In this document: positions 29,701 through 37,617 of the stretch, piece after piece | How positions within the stretch are numbered: position 1 is the stretch's first letter | Layout of the letters: every line of letters starts with the position of its first letter | Source of the DNA: Chryseobacterium gallinarum | GTDB lineage: Bacteria; Bacteroidota; Bacteroidia; Flavobacteriales; Weeksellaceae | Assembly: GCF_001021975.1 (NCBI RefSeq) | Contig: NZ_CP009928.1 | Coordinates: forward strand, 3,042,001 to 3,106,000 | Direction of reading: 5' to 3' | Length of the DNA stretch: 64,000 nucleotides | Translations under genes and position numbers: made by a program | Notes under the pieces: generated by a model | What the model was told of the DNA's origin: nothing | Database searches by the model: none | Seen by the model: the letters and a program-made list of their open reading frames with translations, nothing else

Positions 29701-30123
29701 TTAGCCATAAGGATTACCATTCAATTTCAAAAATTTCCGGTAATAGTCATCCAGATATAATGAAAACTGTTCCTCAAAAGTCTGATCTTCCCAGTTTTTA
29801 TTGATAATTACCGGGCTTTCTATACGGAATATAATTTCTTCCAGCTCCTCAGAAGTCAGATCATTTATTTTTACGGGATCAGGTAAAGCAATACGGAATG
29901 CCAATACTTCAGCGCCTTCTTCCTCCCACCATTCCATACTGAACCGGGAAATATCTTTTTGAGTAATCTGATGTAATGCCGTTTCAAGATGCTGGTAATT
30001 GATGAGGTTTTTGTCTCCGGCAAGGTCTGTATGGGATGTATAATCCAGGATTAACTTTAAAATTTCCGGATAGCGGTTTTCCGCAGTTTTCAGGTCAGGC
30101 TCTATATCTGATCTCAGTTCCAT
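29701..30123 (-). CDS. Hypothetical protein (140 residues)
   Basis: An acidic, soluble protein with no signal or membrane helix. It includes KLILDYTSHTDLAGDKNLIN, EWWEEEGAEVLAFRIALPDP and EQFSLYLDDYYRKFLKLNGN. I do not recognise a family. Its ATG overlaps the stop of the upstream gene by one base (TAATG), so the two are translated together and probably act together. Confidence 0.6.
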   Translation of the reverse strand: MELRSDIEPDLKTAENRYPEILKLILDYTSHTDLAGDKNLINYQHLETALHQITQKDISRFSMEWWEEEGAEVLAFRIALPDPVKINDLTSEELEEIIFRIESPVIINKNWEDQTFEEQFSLYLDDYYRKFLKLNGNPYG

Positions 30124-30662
30124 TATTGCTTTGAATTTCGGATTAAGGTAAGACGTTCTTCCAATTCTTTAATTTTATTGATCCAGTAGTTGATTCCTTC
30201 CTGGTTGGTAACGGTTTCCCTGAAAGCATTGTTGCTCACGGCTCTTAAATGTCCGCCATTTTTCTGATATTCAAGCTCCCGTTCTTTCTTGTTTTCAGGT
30301 TCAACACGGTATCTCCAGAATACCAGAGCACGCATATATTCCGCCCGGATTTTTTCCAGATAGGAAATAATGGCTTTACGGTCTTGTGGAATATATCCGG
30401 GGCCGGAGCAACCACAGGAATGGAAGGTGATGCCCACGGTGTACAGATTGCGGATATGTGCCCATTGTTTATCATCATTCTTTGCCGGGGACTCAAAATC
30501 AAGCCCCATATTGGCCATCAGGTTTCCACATTCGGGACATTTGGCGTCCACTGAAACAGAAGCGTTTCTGTCCACATCTTTTAAAGTGTGGCGTTTGAAT
30601 GTTTTCTGACAGTTAAAACAGGCGTAATGACTTTTGTAAATCATCATAGCATATCGGCACAT
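30123..30662 (-). CDS. Zinc-ribbon protein of unknown function (179 residues)
   Basis: Two Cys pairs, YACFNCQKTFKR and AKCPECGNLM, suit a zinc ribbon in the first 50 residues. A CGCSG motif (residues about 83-87, HSCGCSGPGYIP) and a basic helical C-terminal half (ELEERLTLIRNSKQ) follow. The listed start MCRYAMMIYKSH could equally be one of the two Met at residues 6-7. It is coupled to the gene at 29701-30123. No characterised relative is recognised. Confidence 0.6.
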   Translation of the reverse strand: MCRYAMMIYKSHYACFNCQKTFKRHTLKDVDRNASVSVDAKCPECGNLMANMGLDFESPAKNDDKQWAHIRNLYTVGITFHSCGCSGPGYIPQDRKAIISYLEKIRAEYMRALVFWRYRVEPENKKERELEYQKNGGHLRAVSNNAFRETVTNQEGINYWINKIKELEERLTLIRNSKQ

Positions 30663-30686
30663 ATTAGAATCTTGTTCTTTTGGTTA

Positions 30687-31174
30687 TTAATTTTTAGCAA
30701 TATTTTTTTCATCATAGCTGATTCCCATCAGGCTGCTGGCACTTCGTGGATCATAAACCGACCATATATTACCCCAGGAAAACCTGAAAAAGACACCGGG
30801 ATAGGGTGTTTTCCTTTTCCAAGTGGGAGATATTCCCAACAGAAGTGTCAGAAATCTGTTATTGCGATGAAAAACCTGTATTTCCTTCTCTTCCGTCCAC
30901 CCGTTCCAATCTTTAGTATCGCTGCTTTCCCATGTATTCATATGGAGACTGTGCAATCTATCTTCAAAGAAACATGGGCTGAGGTACAATTGGTAACCTT
31001 TACCTCTGTTGTTTTAAAGTAATACCAAAAATACCCGGTTTTTACATTCCACATATTGTGATAATTTACTTTGTAAAAATCAGTCTCCTTCAGCTGATTG
31101 AGTGGCATCCCTTTATACAGCCGGGTAGCAAAGGGTTCCAGCTCAATACTTCCATTTTCACTGTTAATCAGCAT
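30687..31174 (-). pseudogene. Hypothetical gene broken by a 1-base frameshift
   Basis: The first frame runs from ATG 31174 (MLINSENGSIELEPFATRLY) through NMWNVKTGYFWYYFKTTEVK, then loses sense. The other frame picks up as GYQLYLSPCFFEDRLHSLHM and runs to GISYDEKNIAKN at 30687. Adding one base near 30997 (AAGGTT to AAGGGTT on the minus strand) joins them into one protein of about 160 residues, rich in Trp and Tyr. I do not know the family. It could be a real pseudogene or a base-calling error in a short G run. Confidence 0.6.
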
Positions 31175-31271
31175 TCCTGTAAAAAAATTGAAGCTATAAA
31201 TATACCCGTTTTTTCTTTACAGACAACGAATAATATTTACAGCTTCGGTAGAAATAGAAATATCGGCAGGT

Positions 31272-33554
31272 TTATGGATTAGAAATAATTAATGTGGAAG
31301 GAATATCAGAAAGCCATAAACTTTTTGTATCGATGAGATTTTTCCAGCTTTTACTGCTGATGAGCATCAGATCCTGTGCATTCAGGAACTCTTTCTCAAT
31401 TTTCTTTTCGTTGTACAGTGTAATGTGGTTAGGAGCTACCTGTTCTATACTCCTGATCAGCTCTTTTACTTCAATATTATTACGGATCTGGCCTGCAGCG
31501 TCCAGAATAATGATCTGAGAATTGTTATTGTTGATTAACCTTTTGGCGTATTCAAGAAGATAAAAATCGCTGAGGTTAAAAATGGGTACAAATACCTTGT
31601 CTGCGGTTTTGAAACCTTTTTCCACCAAAACTCCTACAGGAATATTGGTTTTATCCAGGATTTGCAGGGTAAAATCATCAAAAGGAGAGTTGTTGAAAAT
31701 ATTTCCTTTCCCTTTTACCGTATTCAAAAGCTTCTCAGGATTGATGATTTTCGTGGTAAAGCCCAATAGTCTTCCCAATAAGCTTCCTTCATACATAGAT
31801 TTTCCAAGCATGATCAACAGGAGGTCATAATTTCCTTTGTTGGAAATGCTGGTGAGGTCGCTTTCTATATCGGTAGAAGCTTTGAAAAGGGTGGTGACTT
31901 CAAGTTTCAGCTCATGCGATGTCTCAATCACGTTCTGGAACTGGGAATTTTCATATTCGTTGATATCATAAGCGTGCATTTCATCCACCGGAGCAATATT
32001 CATGGCTGTAATACTTTTATTGCCATTCATTTTATGGGTGAAGTCATGGGCTAACCTGAGCAGGGTACTTCCCGATTCAGGTTTGTCAAAAGACAGGAGA
32101 ACACGATATTTAGAATCATTTTTATCATAAAGCTCTTCATTGTTTTCCTTTTTGGATTTAAAAATAAAATTAATAAAGTCTAAGGCCGGCCCCGTCATAA
32201 AAGTGGTAAATAATGCCATAATTACCAGCATGGCAAAAATCTCGGGTCCCAATACACCAAGGTCATAGCCGATATTGAGTACAATAAGCTCCATTAAACC
32301 TCTTGTATTCATAAGGGCTCCGATCGTTAAACTTTCTTTCCAGTTGATTCCGACGAATCTGGCAGTCAGGGCACTGCCTGCAAACTTACCAAGAACGGCC
32401 GTTAAAATAATAAACCCAGCCGTCATCCACAGTTGTCCATCATTCAGCAATCCGATCTGGGTACGCAAACCCGTAAAAACGAAAAACAGCGGGAGAAGAA
32501 GTACCAATGCCACATCCTCTACCTTGTCAATAAACAGGGTACGGAACTTAGCGTTTTCCGGCATAATAGCTCCTGCCATAAATGCCCCGAACAAAGCATG
32601 GATTCCTATTACTTCCGTAGCATAAGATGACAAGATCAGGGTCAGGAAGAAAATGGCCACCATAGGTTTGCTGATGCTGTTCTTTCCTGCCTGAAGATCA
32701 CCAATTCTTTTAAGGAAGGGTCTTACGATTTTAATCATTAAAAATACATAAGCAATAGCCATAAGAATAACATAAATGGAACTGGTAAAAGAACCGGCTT
32801 TTACAATGGCAATTACAGCAGCCAGAATACACCATGCCGTAATGTCATCAGCCGCTGCACAGGTAATCACAATAGTTCCCAACTTGGTTTTCTGAAGATT
32901 CCTTTCCTGTACAATTCTTGCCAATACCGGAAAAGCGGTAATACTCATGGATATGGCTATGAATAAAGCAAAAGAGGTAAATTGAATACCATCAGGCGCA
33001 AATTTCTGATAAATAAAATAAGAGAGACCGATTCCCAAAGCAAAAGGGATAATGATACTGGCATGGCTGATGACCACAGCGTCGTGAGCTTTTTTTCTTA
33101 GAACGCTCAGGTCCAGCTCCATGCCCACAATGTACATGAAAAGAATAAGCCCGATCTGACTGAGAAATTGCAGGTTACCCAGGGATTCTTTAGGAAAAAG
33201 AAATGCAGAAAATTCAGGGAAATACATTCCCACCAATGAAGGCCCCAATACAATACCTGCAATCATTTCCCCGATTACGGTAGGCTGCCTGATCTTCATA
33301 CAGATCCATCCGAAAAGCCGGGCCGTCAGAATAATGGTAACAATCTGCGCCAGTAATAAAGCCAATGGATGATGAAGATTGGTTTTAAAAGACTCCATGA
33401 AATTTTCCCAGGTAGAACCGCTACTGGTTTGGGCAATCATATTTTCCTTTACTTCCAGTGTCTGCCCTTCCACAATAAAGAAGTACATCAGGCACGAAAA
33501 GACGGCTATAGTTGTAATGTAGAAAATTAAATTCCTGTATTTTCCCCAATTCAT
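31272..33554 (-). CDS. CPA2-type cation:proton antiporter with C-terminal USP-like region
   Basis: A 760-residue membrane protein. After a first helix (about 10-28) and a periplasmic segment come about twelve more helices (63-460): IRQPTVIGEMIAGIVLGPSL, GLILFMYIVGMELDLSVLRK, VITCAAADDITAWCILAAVI, NTRGLMELIVLNIGYDLGVL. The acidic AADD pair is the ion site expected in Na+/H+ exchangers. Residues about 490-760 form a cytosolic part with two alternating USP-like halves (RVLLSFDKPESGSTLLRLAH; KVFVPIFNLSDFYLLEYAKR). The ion (K+ or Na+) cannot be told. Confidence 0.88.
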   Translation of the reverse strand: MNWGKYRNLIFYITTIAVFSCLMYFFIVEGQTLEVKENMIAQTSSGSTWENFMESFKTNLHHPLALLLAQIVTIILTARLFGWICMKIRQPTVIGEMIAGIVLGPSLVGMYFPEFSAFLFPKESLGNLQFLSQIGLILFMYIVGMELDLSVLRKKAHDAVVISHASIIIPFALGIGLSYFIYQKFAPDGIQFTSFALFIAISMSITAFPVLARIVQERNLQKTKLGTIVITCAAADDITAWCILAAVIAIVKAGSFTSSIYVILMAIAYVFLMIKIVRPFLKRIGDLQAGKNSISKPMVAIFFLTLILSSYATEVIGIHALFGAFMAGAIMPENAKFRTLFIDKVEDVALVLLLPLFFVFTGLRTQIGLLNDGQLWMTAGFIILTAVLGKFAGSALTARFVGINWKESLTIGALMNTRGLMELIVLNIGYDLGVLGPEIFAMLVIMALFTTFMTGPALDFINFIFKSKKENNEELYDKNDSKYRVLLSFDKPESGSTLLRLAHDFTHKMNGNKSITAMNIAPVDEMHAYDINEYENSQFQNVIETSHELKLEVTTLFKASTDIESDLTSISNKGNYDLLLIMLGKSMYEGSLLGRLLGFTTKIINPEKLLNTVKGKGNIFNNSPFDDFTLQILDKTNIPVGVLVEKGFKTADKVFVPIFNLSDFYLLEYAKRLINNNNSQIIILDAAGQIRNNIEVKELIRSIEQVAPNHITLYNEKKIEKEFLNAQDLMLISSKSWKNLIDTKSLWLSDIPSTLIISNP

Positions 33555-33871
33555 GATTCCAATATTTTATTGCAAAATTGATAAGAATATAGTTATGTTA
33601 AATACTGTTTTTCTTAAAATGTAATGAATGTTTCAAAAAATGTAACAAAATGTACTTTGAAAGAATATCCGGGACGGGTTTTTTCTGGTTTCGACCCCGG
33701 ATTTAGGCTATAAAGACAGGTAGCACAGTCCCGGATAAAGTTCCGCAGCATAAGGAGATTTTCATTAGTAATCATTTAATTATAGCAAAAATAAGCAGAC
33801 CCTGAGTTTTAAAAACAGGGGCGTAATGAAGCGGATGCTTTCTGTAATGAAACTGGAAATCTTTGAAAAAT
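33555..33871. other. Intergenic region with weak hairpins, no gene found
   Basis: The stretch holds a GTAACAAAATGTAC-like part near the antiporter start (its promoter) and GC-rich short repeats CCGGGACGG, CCCCGGAT and CCCGGATAAA. A CCCTG/CAGGG stem at about 33804-33825 could serve as terminator of the LytTR gene on the minus strand. No convincing reading frame was seen. Confidence 0.4.
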
Positions 33872-34579
33872 CTATTTTCCAAAAAGCTCCATGAGTGAAC
33901 TTTTATAGGCTTCTCCAATCTGAAGTTTAAGAAAATGTTCTCCTTCAGGAAGGGTTGTGATAATTTCGTTGGTAGTAAACACCTTAATGGAAGAAAGGGA
34001 AATGATTTCTTTTTTATTGACCTGGGCAAAGTCTTTAGCCGGAAGCATCTCCAGGAGATTTTTGAAGTTGAGGTTTTTCAGCACAATCATTGTTCCGTCA
34101 TTCAGGATGATATCTTTATCACGGCTGTCGATCTCTGAGGTTTTGATATAGGCAATCTGTTCTGCCAGAATAACGGTTTTACCAATATTGGTGTTCCATT
34201 CGATAAAGGTCTTTTTCCGGGAAGTACTGATCTGTTCCTTTGCTTTTTCAAAAGCCTGGATCAACCGCTCTTTTCTGATAGGTTTTCGTACATAATCCAC
34301 CACATTCAGGTCAAAAGCTTCTGCTGCATATTCTTTATAGGCTGTTGTGAAAATGATTTTTTTTGAACCTGAAATCAGTTCTGCCACCTGAAGTCCTGTC
34401 ATTCCGGGCATTTCAATGTCCAATACACATAGATTGCAGTCGAGGGTATCAATTTCACTCAGAAAGACTTTAGGATCATTAAATGCTTTGACGACTTCTA
34501 CATCATCAATCTGTTCGCATAGAAGTTTTAAATAGCTGATGGCTAATAGTTCATCATCGAGAATAACGCATTTTATCAT
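33872..34579 (-). CDS. LytTR-family response regulator
   Basis: A 235-residue response regulator. The receiver domain (1-120) has ILDDELLAISYLKLL (acidic pocket), the phosphorylated Asp in LCVLDIEMPGMTGLQ, IIFTTAYKEYAAEAF and VDYVRKPIRKERLIQAF. A LytTR DNA-binding domain follows (135-235: IAYIKTSEIDSRDKDIILND, FAQVNKKEIISLSSIKVF). The start overlaps the end of the kinase gene by 26 bases, so they form one translationally coupled two-component system. Targets unknown. Confidence 0.92.
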   Translation of the reverse strand: MIKCVILDDELLAISYLKLLCEQIDDVEVVKAFNDPKVFLSEIDTLDCNLCVLDIEMPGMTGLQVAELISGSKKIIFTTAYKEYAAEAFDLNVVDYVRKPIRKERLIQAFEKAKEQISTSRKKTFIEWNTNIGKTVILAEQIAYIKTSEIDSRDKDIILNDGTMIVLKNLNFKNLLEMLPAKDFAQVNKKEIISLSSIKVFTTNEIITTLPEGEHFLKLQIGEAYKSSLMELFGK

Positions 34580-35327
34580 AGAAATCTCCTAAATTGATTT
34601 TTAATTCTGCGGTGAAGATACCGTTTTTAGAACTTTTTTCAAGCTGATAGTGGGTGTTGTAGATCATCTGGAGCCTTTGGTCTAAAGACTGGCTGCCGAA
34701 ACCGCTTTTCTCTTTTGCCAGTATATTTTTCAAAGAAGCTTTATTGCTTACTTTCATAGTAAAAATTCCGTTCTCAAGCTCCATATAAATGGAAATAAAA
34801 GAATCCTGGGCCAGAAAGTCGGTATGTTTGAAAGCATTTTCAATCAGGTCTACAGAGATCAGCGGAGCAAAGACTTTTTCCTCATACACAGCGTCAGACT
34901 TATTAATCCTGGATTTAATTCTGAAATCAAAAAGAGGATTTATTTTAATCTTGTTTATTTCAATCAGGCTTAAGGCAAAATTCAATTCTTCCTTCGGGCT
35001 TACAAATTTGTTGTTACTTTCATATAAAATATAATCCAGAACATTGGCCAGTTTGTCCAGGGACATATAGGTCTGATAAGCGTGAGACTGCACTGAATTA
35101 AGAATGTTTTTGAATAAATGCGGATTGAGTTTGGTGCCGATATGTTCCAGCCGGACTTCATTCAGCCGCTGCTCAATCATTCTGTTGGTTTCTGACAGCC
35201 TGATATTTCTCTGCTTGAACTTCTGATATTGGCTGAACAGATAAATACTTGTAGTCAGAAAAAAGAGAATGGCAAAAACTCCAATGAAGATCAGATAATC
35301 ATGAATCATGTAGTAATTGCCGTCCAT
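34554..35327 (-). CDS. LytS/YehU-type sensor histidine kinase
   Basis: A 257-residue membrane kinase with one N-terminal helix (about 8-30), a coiled linker, then the His_kinase (PF06580) box LEHIGTKLNPHLFKNILNSV with the phospho-accepting His. The ATPase part has LIENAFKHTDFL (N box) and EKSGFGSQSLDQRLQMIY (G box). It has no periplasmic sensor domain, so the signal is sensed in or at the membrane or through a partner. The response regulator gene follows with an overlap. Confidence 0.9.
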   Translation of the reverse strand: MDGNYYMIHDYLIFIGVFAILFFLTTSIYLFSQYQKFKQRNIRLSETNRMIEQRLNEVRLEHIGTKLNPHLFKNILNSVQSHAYQTYMSLDKLANVLDYILYESNNKFVSPKEELNFALSLIEINKIKINPLFDFRIKSRINKSDAVYEEKVFAPLISVDLIENAFKHTDFLAQDSFISIYMELENGIFTMKVSNKASLKNILAKEKSGFGSQSLDQRLQMIYNTHYQLEKSSKNGIFTAELKINLGDFYDKMRYSR

Positions 35328-35350
35328 ACAATAAGGTTACAGGATGAAAA

Positions 35351-35722
35351 TTATTTCAGCTTTTTGAGGCTGTTTAAAGTCACACTTTCCTCACATTTTT
35401 CAAAAGTGATTTCATATCTCGGATTCTTTTCAGGATAGGTTAAAAGATAGTCCGGGCATGGTTTCTTTTGCGCATGGCTCCTGTCAAAGTCAACTTTTCC
35501 TTTGGTAATGATACTGTCTTTAATAAATTTCTCATCTATCCTGTATGTATACATTTCATTTTTAAAGTTATCGGAATAGGTGAATTCCTTGGACAGGGTT
35601 TCAGCAATAACGCGGCTGTTGGGTAAATAACCGCTGCAGCTGGCTCCTTTTTTGTTTAAAATAAAAAATACAATCAAAAGCCCCGGAATGAAGCCTATGG
35701 CATAAAATTTCAGTTTTTTCAT
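35351..35722 (-). CDS. Membrane-anchored protein, possibly DUF4258 family
   Basis: A 123-residue protein with one N-terminal hydrophobic helix (KFYAIGFIPGLLIVFFIL) and a small outside domain: CSGYLPNSRVIAETLSKEFT, CPDYLLTYPEKNPRYEITFE. This pattern resembles short DUF4258 proteins of Chryseobacterium, but the assignment is from memory. The ATG overlaps the ald stop by one base (TAATG), so it is coupled to alanine dehydrogenase. Confidence 0.5.
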   Translation of the reverse strand: MKKLKFYAIGFIPGLLIVFFILNKKGASCSGYLPNSRVIAETLSKEFTYSDNFKNEMYTYRIDEKFIKDSIITKGKVDFDRSHAQKKPCPDYLLTYPEKNPRYEITFEKCEESVTLNSLKKLK

Positions 35723-36912
35723 TAGAAGATTAAAAGATTGATATCGTGGTACGTAAGGCCGAAACGGTCACAGATGATCTTTTTGGTATGTCTGCCCTTG
35801 TACATATATAAGCTCTGCTTCATTTCATTTTTGCGGATCAGCATGTTTTCAAATCCGCCCTCTTCGTCATAATTCAGGATATAGGAAAGGAAGAAATTTG
35901 AAATAGCCTTTGTAGTGGTTCTCGGCATTCTTGAGGTAAGGTTGGGAAGCCCGCAATGGATCACCCCGTGTTTGATGATATAAGGATCTTCCATGGTAGT
36001 CAGTTCTGACGTCTCGATTACTTTACCATTGTCTATGGTGATATCGATAATGACGCTGCCCTTTTTCATTTTCATGACCATATCCTCAGTGACAATAGGG
36101 GTCATATTTAATCTTGGAAGCGCCCCGATGACTACGTCGGCACGTCTCAGGCTTTTGCTGAGCTCCTTAGGATCAATAATGGAAGTAGGCACACGGCTGT
36201 CAACCATAGTGTGAAGCCTTCTCAGTTTAGACAAAGAGTTGTCGAAAACTTTTATGCTGGCTCCTAAACCTATGGCTGCCTTTGTCGCAAATTCACCCAC
36301 GATCCCGGCCCCGAGAATTACGACTTCAGCAGGTCTTACTCCCGTAATGCCTCCCAGCATTAAGCCATTTGATAAGGCTAATAATTCTGATGCATATAAA
36401 ATAGAAACGGTTCCTGCAATTTCTCCGATGAGCCTTACCAACGCCAGCTGTTTATATTCATCAACAATAAATTCAAAAGCAATGGCATTTATTTTTTTCT
36501 CTGCAAGTTTTAAAAAGTATTCCTTATCCCTGAGATTGATCTGAAGTGCAGAAACCAGATAGGTATTAGGTTTCATATAATCAATCTCCTCTTGTGTAGG
36601 CGGGTTTATTTTTAAGATCAGATCCTGTCCGAAAGCTTCTTTAGGATCAGTCGTAATCCTGGCTCCCGATTCGGAATACTGTAAATCTGTAAAAAATGAG
36701 CCTTCTCCGGCCCCTGATTCTATAATGATCTCATGGCCATGCTCTACCAATACTTGTACCGCGTCAGGAGTAATACAGGTTCTCCTTTCGTTGAGACAGG
36801 TTTCTTTAGGAATCCCAATACTGAACTGTTTTCCTTTCTTAATAACCTCCAGTTTTTCTTCTTTCGGCATCAATTCTTCTTCTGTGAAAGGAGTAAAAAT
36901 ATTTGTGCTCAT
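35722..36912 (-). CDS. ald: Alanine dehydrogenase
   Basis: NAD-dependent interconversion of alanine and pyruvate. The 396-residue protein has IGIPKETCLNERRTCITPDA, HEIIIESGAGEGSFFTD, LVSALQINLRDKEY and the NAD-binding loop VVILGAGIVGEFATKAAIGL followed by GASIKVFD. C-terminal DPYIIKHGVIHCGLPNLTSR, then MPRTTTKA, also fits. The Bacteroidota version is about 25 residues longer than the usual 371 because of an N-terminal tail (FTPFTEEELMPKEEKLEVIK). It may be co-transcribed with the small membrane-anchored protein downstream. Confidence 0.93.
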   Translation of the reverse strand: MSTNIFTPFTEEELMPKEEKLEVIKKGKQFSIGIPKETCLNERRTCITPDAVQVLVEHGHEIIIESGAGEGSFFTDLQYSESGARITTDPKEAFGQDLILKINPPTQEEIDYMKPNTYLVSALQINLRDKEYFLKLAEKKINAIAFEFIVDEYKQLALVRLIGEIAGTVSILYASELLALSNGLMLGGITGVRPAEVVILGAGIVGEFATKAAIGLGASIKVFDNSLSKLRRLHTMVDSRVPTSIIDPKELSKSLRRADVVIGALPRLNMTPIVTEDMVMKMKKGSVIIDITIDNGKVIETSELTTMEDPYIIKHGVIHCGLPNLTSRMPRTTTKAISNFFLSYILNYDEEGGFENMLIRKNEMKQSLYMYKGRHTKKIICDRFGLTYHDINLLIF

Positions 36913-36980
36913 CCTTAAATTGTATTATGTCTTACAGATTATTTTTTAACACTGAATTAGTAAGCAAAGATACATAATAT

Positions 36981-37388
36981 TTACTCGAATGAAATTTCTC
37001 TGCTTTCACCCGTGTTCATAATGTTCATTGTGTGGTATTTAAGGCCGTACAGCTCCTCTTCATAAACCTCAGGCCACTCGATAATGCATAAAAAGAAATT
37101 ATCAAGGTATTCTTCTATCCCGATATCATAGACTTCTTCAATGTTTTTCAGGCGGTAAAGGTCAAAATGATATACTTTTCCTTTCGGAGTATTGTATTCA
37201 TTCACAATAGAATAGGTAGGAGAGCTGACTTCATCTTCACTTCCCAGTTTTTTAAGTAAAAACTGTGTGAAAGTAGTTTTTCCTGCTCCCAGGTTTCCTT
37301 TTAGTAAAAATATATGGTGTTGTAATTCAGGAATAATGGTATCAACAATTTCCTGCCAGTCTTCAATTTTATTTATAGTGAACTGCAT
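36981..37388 (-). CDS. tsaE: tRNA threonylcarbamoyladenosine biosynthesis ATPase TsaE
   Basis: A 135-residue P-loop protein needed for t6A at position 37 of tRNAs reading ANN codons, with TsaB and TsaD. The P-loop is LLKGNLGAGKTTFTQFLL (Walker A), followed by VSSPTYSIVNEYNTPKGKVY (conserved SPTF/Y-N-Y) and HFDLYRL, and the acidic IIEWPEVYEEEL. Size and motif order are exact for TsaE. Gene 68 bases upstream of ald and in the same direction. Confidence 0.95.
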   Translation of the reverse strand: MQFTINKIEDWQEIVDTIIPELQHHIFLLKGNLGAGKTTFTQFLLKKLGSEDEVSSPTYSIVNEYNTPKGKVYHFDLYRLKNIEEVYDIGIEEYLDNFFLCIIEWPEVYEEELYGLKYHTMNIMNTGESREISFE

Positions 37389-37617
37389 AAGCTAATTTAT
37401 TGCAAAAATAATGAAATTTAAGAAGCGGGAAATTGAGAATTTGAGAAGTCCACAACAAACAAAGTTGTTCATAGGGAAATTAATATATCAATAATGATGG
37501 ATTAGCCCGTCAAATAATCAGTACAATGCAATCGGCTTACCACCTTACCATCTCCGACGGCTTAATTCTCCCACCCAAAATCTTCCATGTTCTACGCAAA
37601 ATACTTAATTTTACAGC

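Noticed and set aside
37589..37617. CTACGCAAAATACTT upstream of dnaG, resembling the rtcB/nucleotidyltransferase box
   Set aside because: Only the first ten bases match; the GCGCA half and the TTACTTTGC block at fixed spacing are missing. A general AT-rich promoter explains it better.
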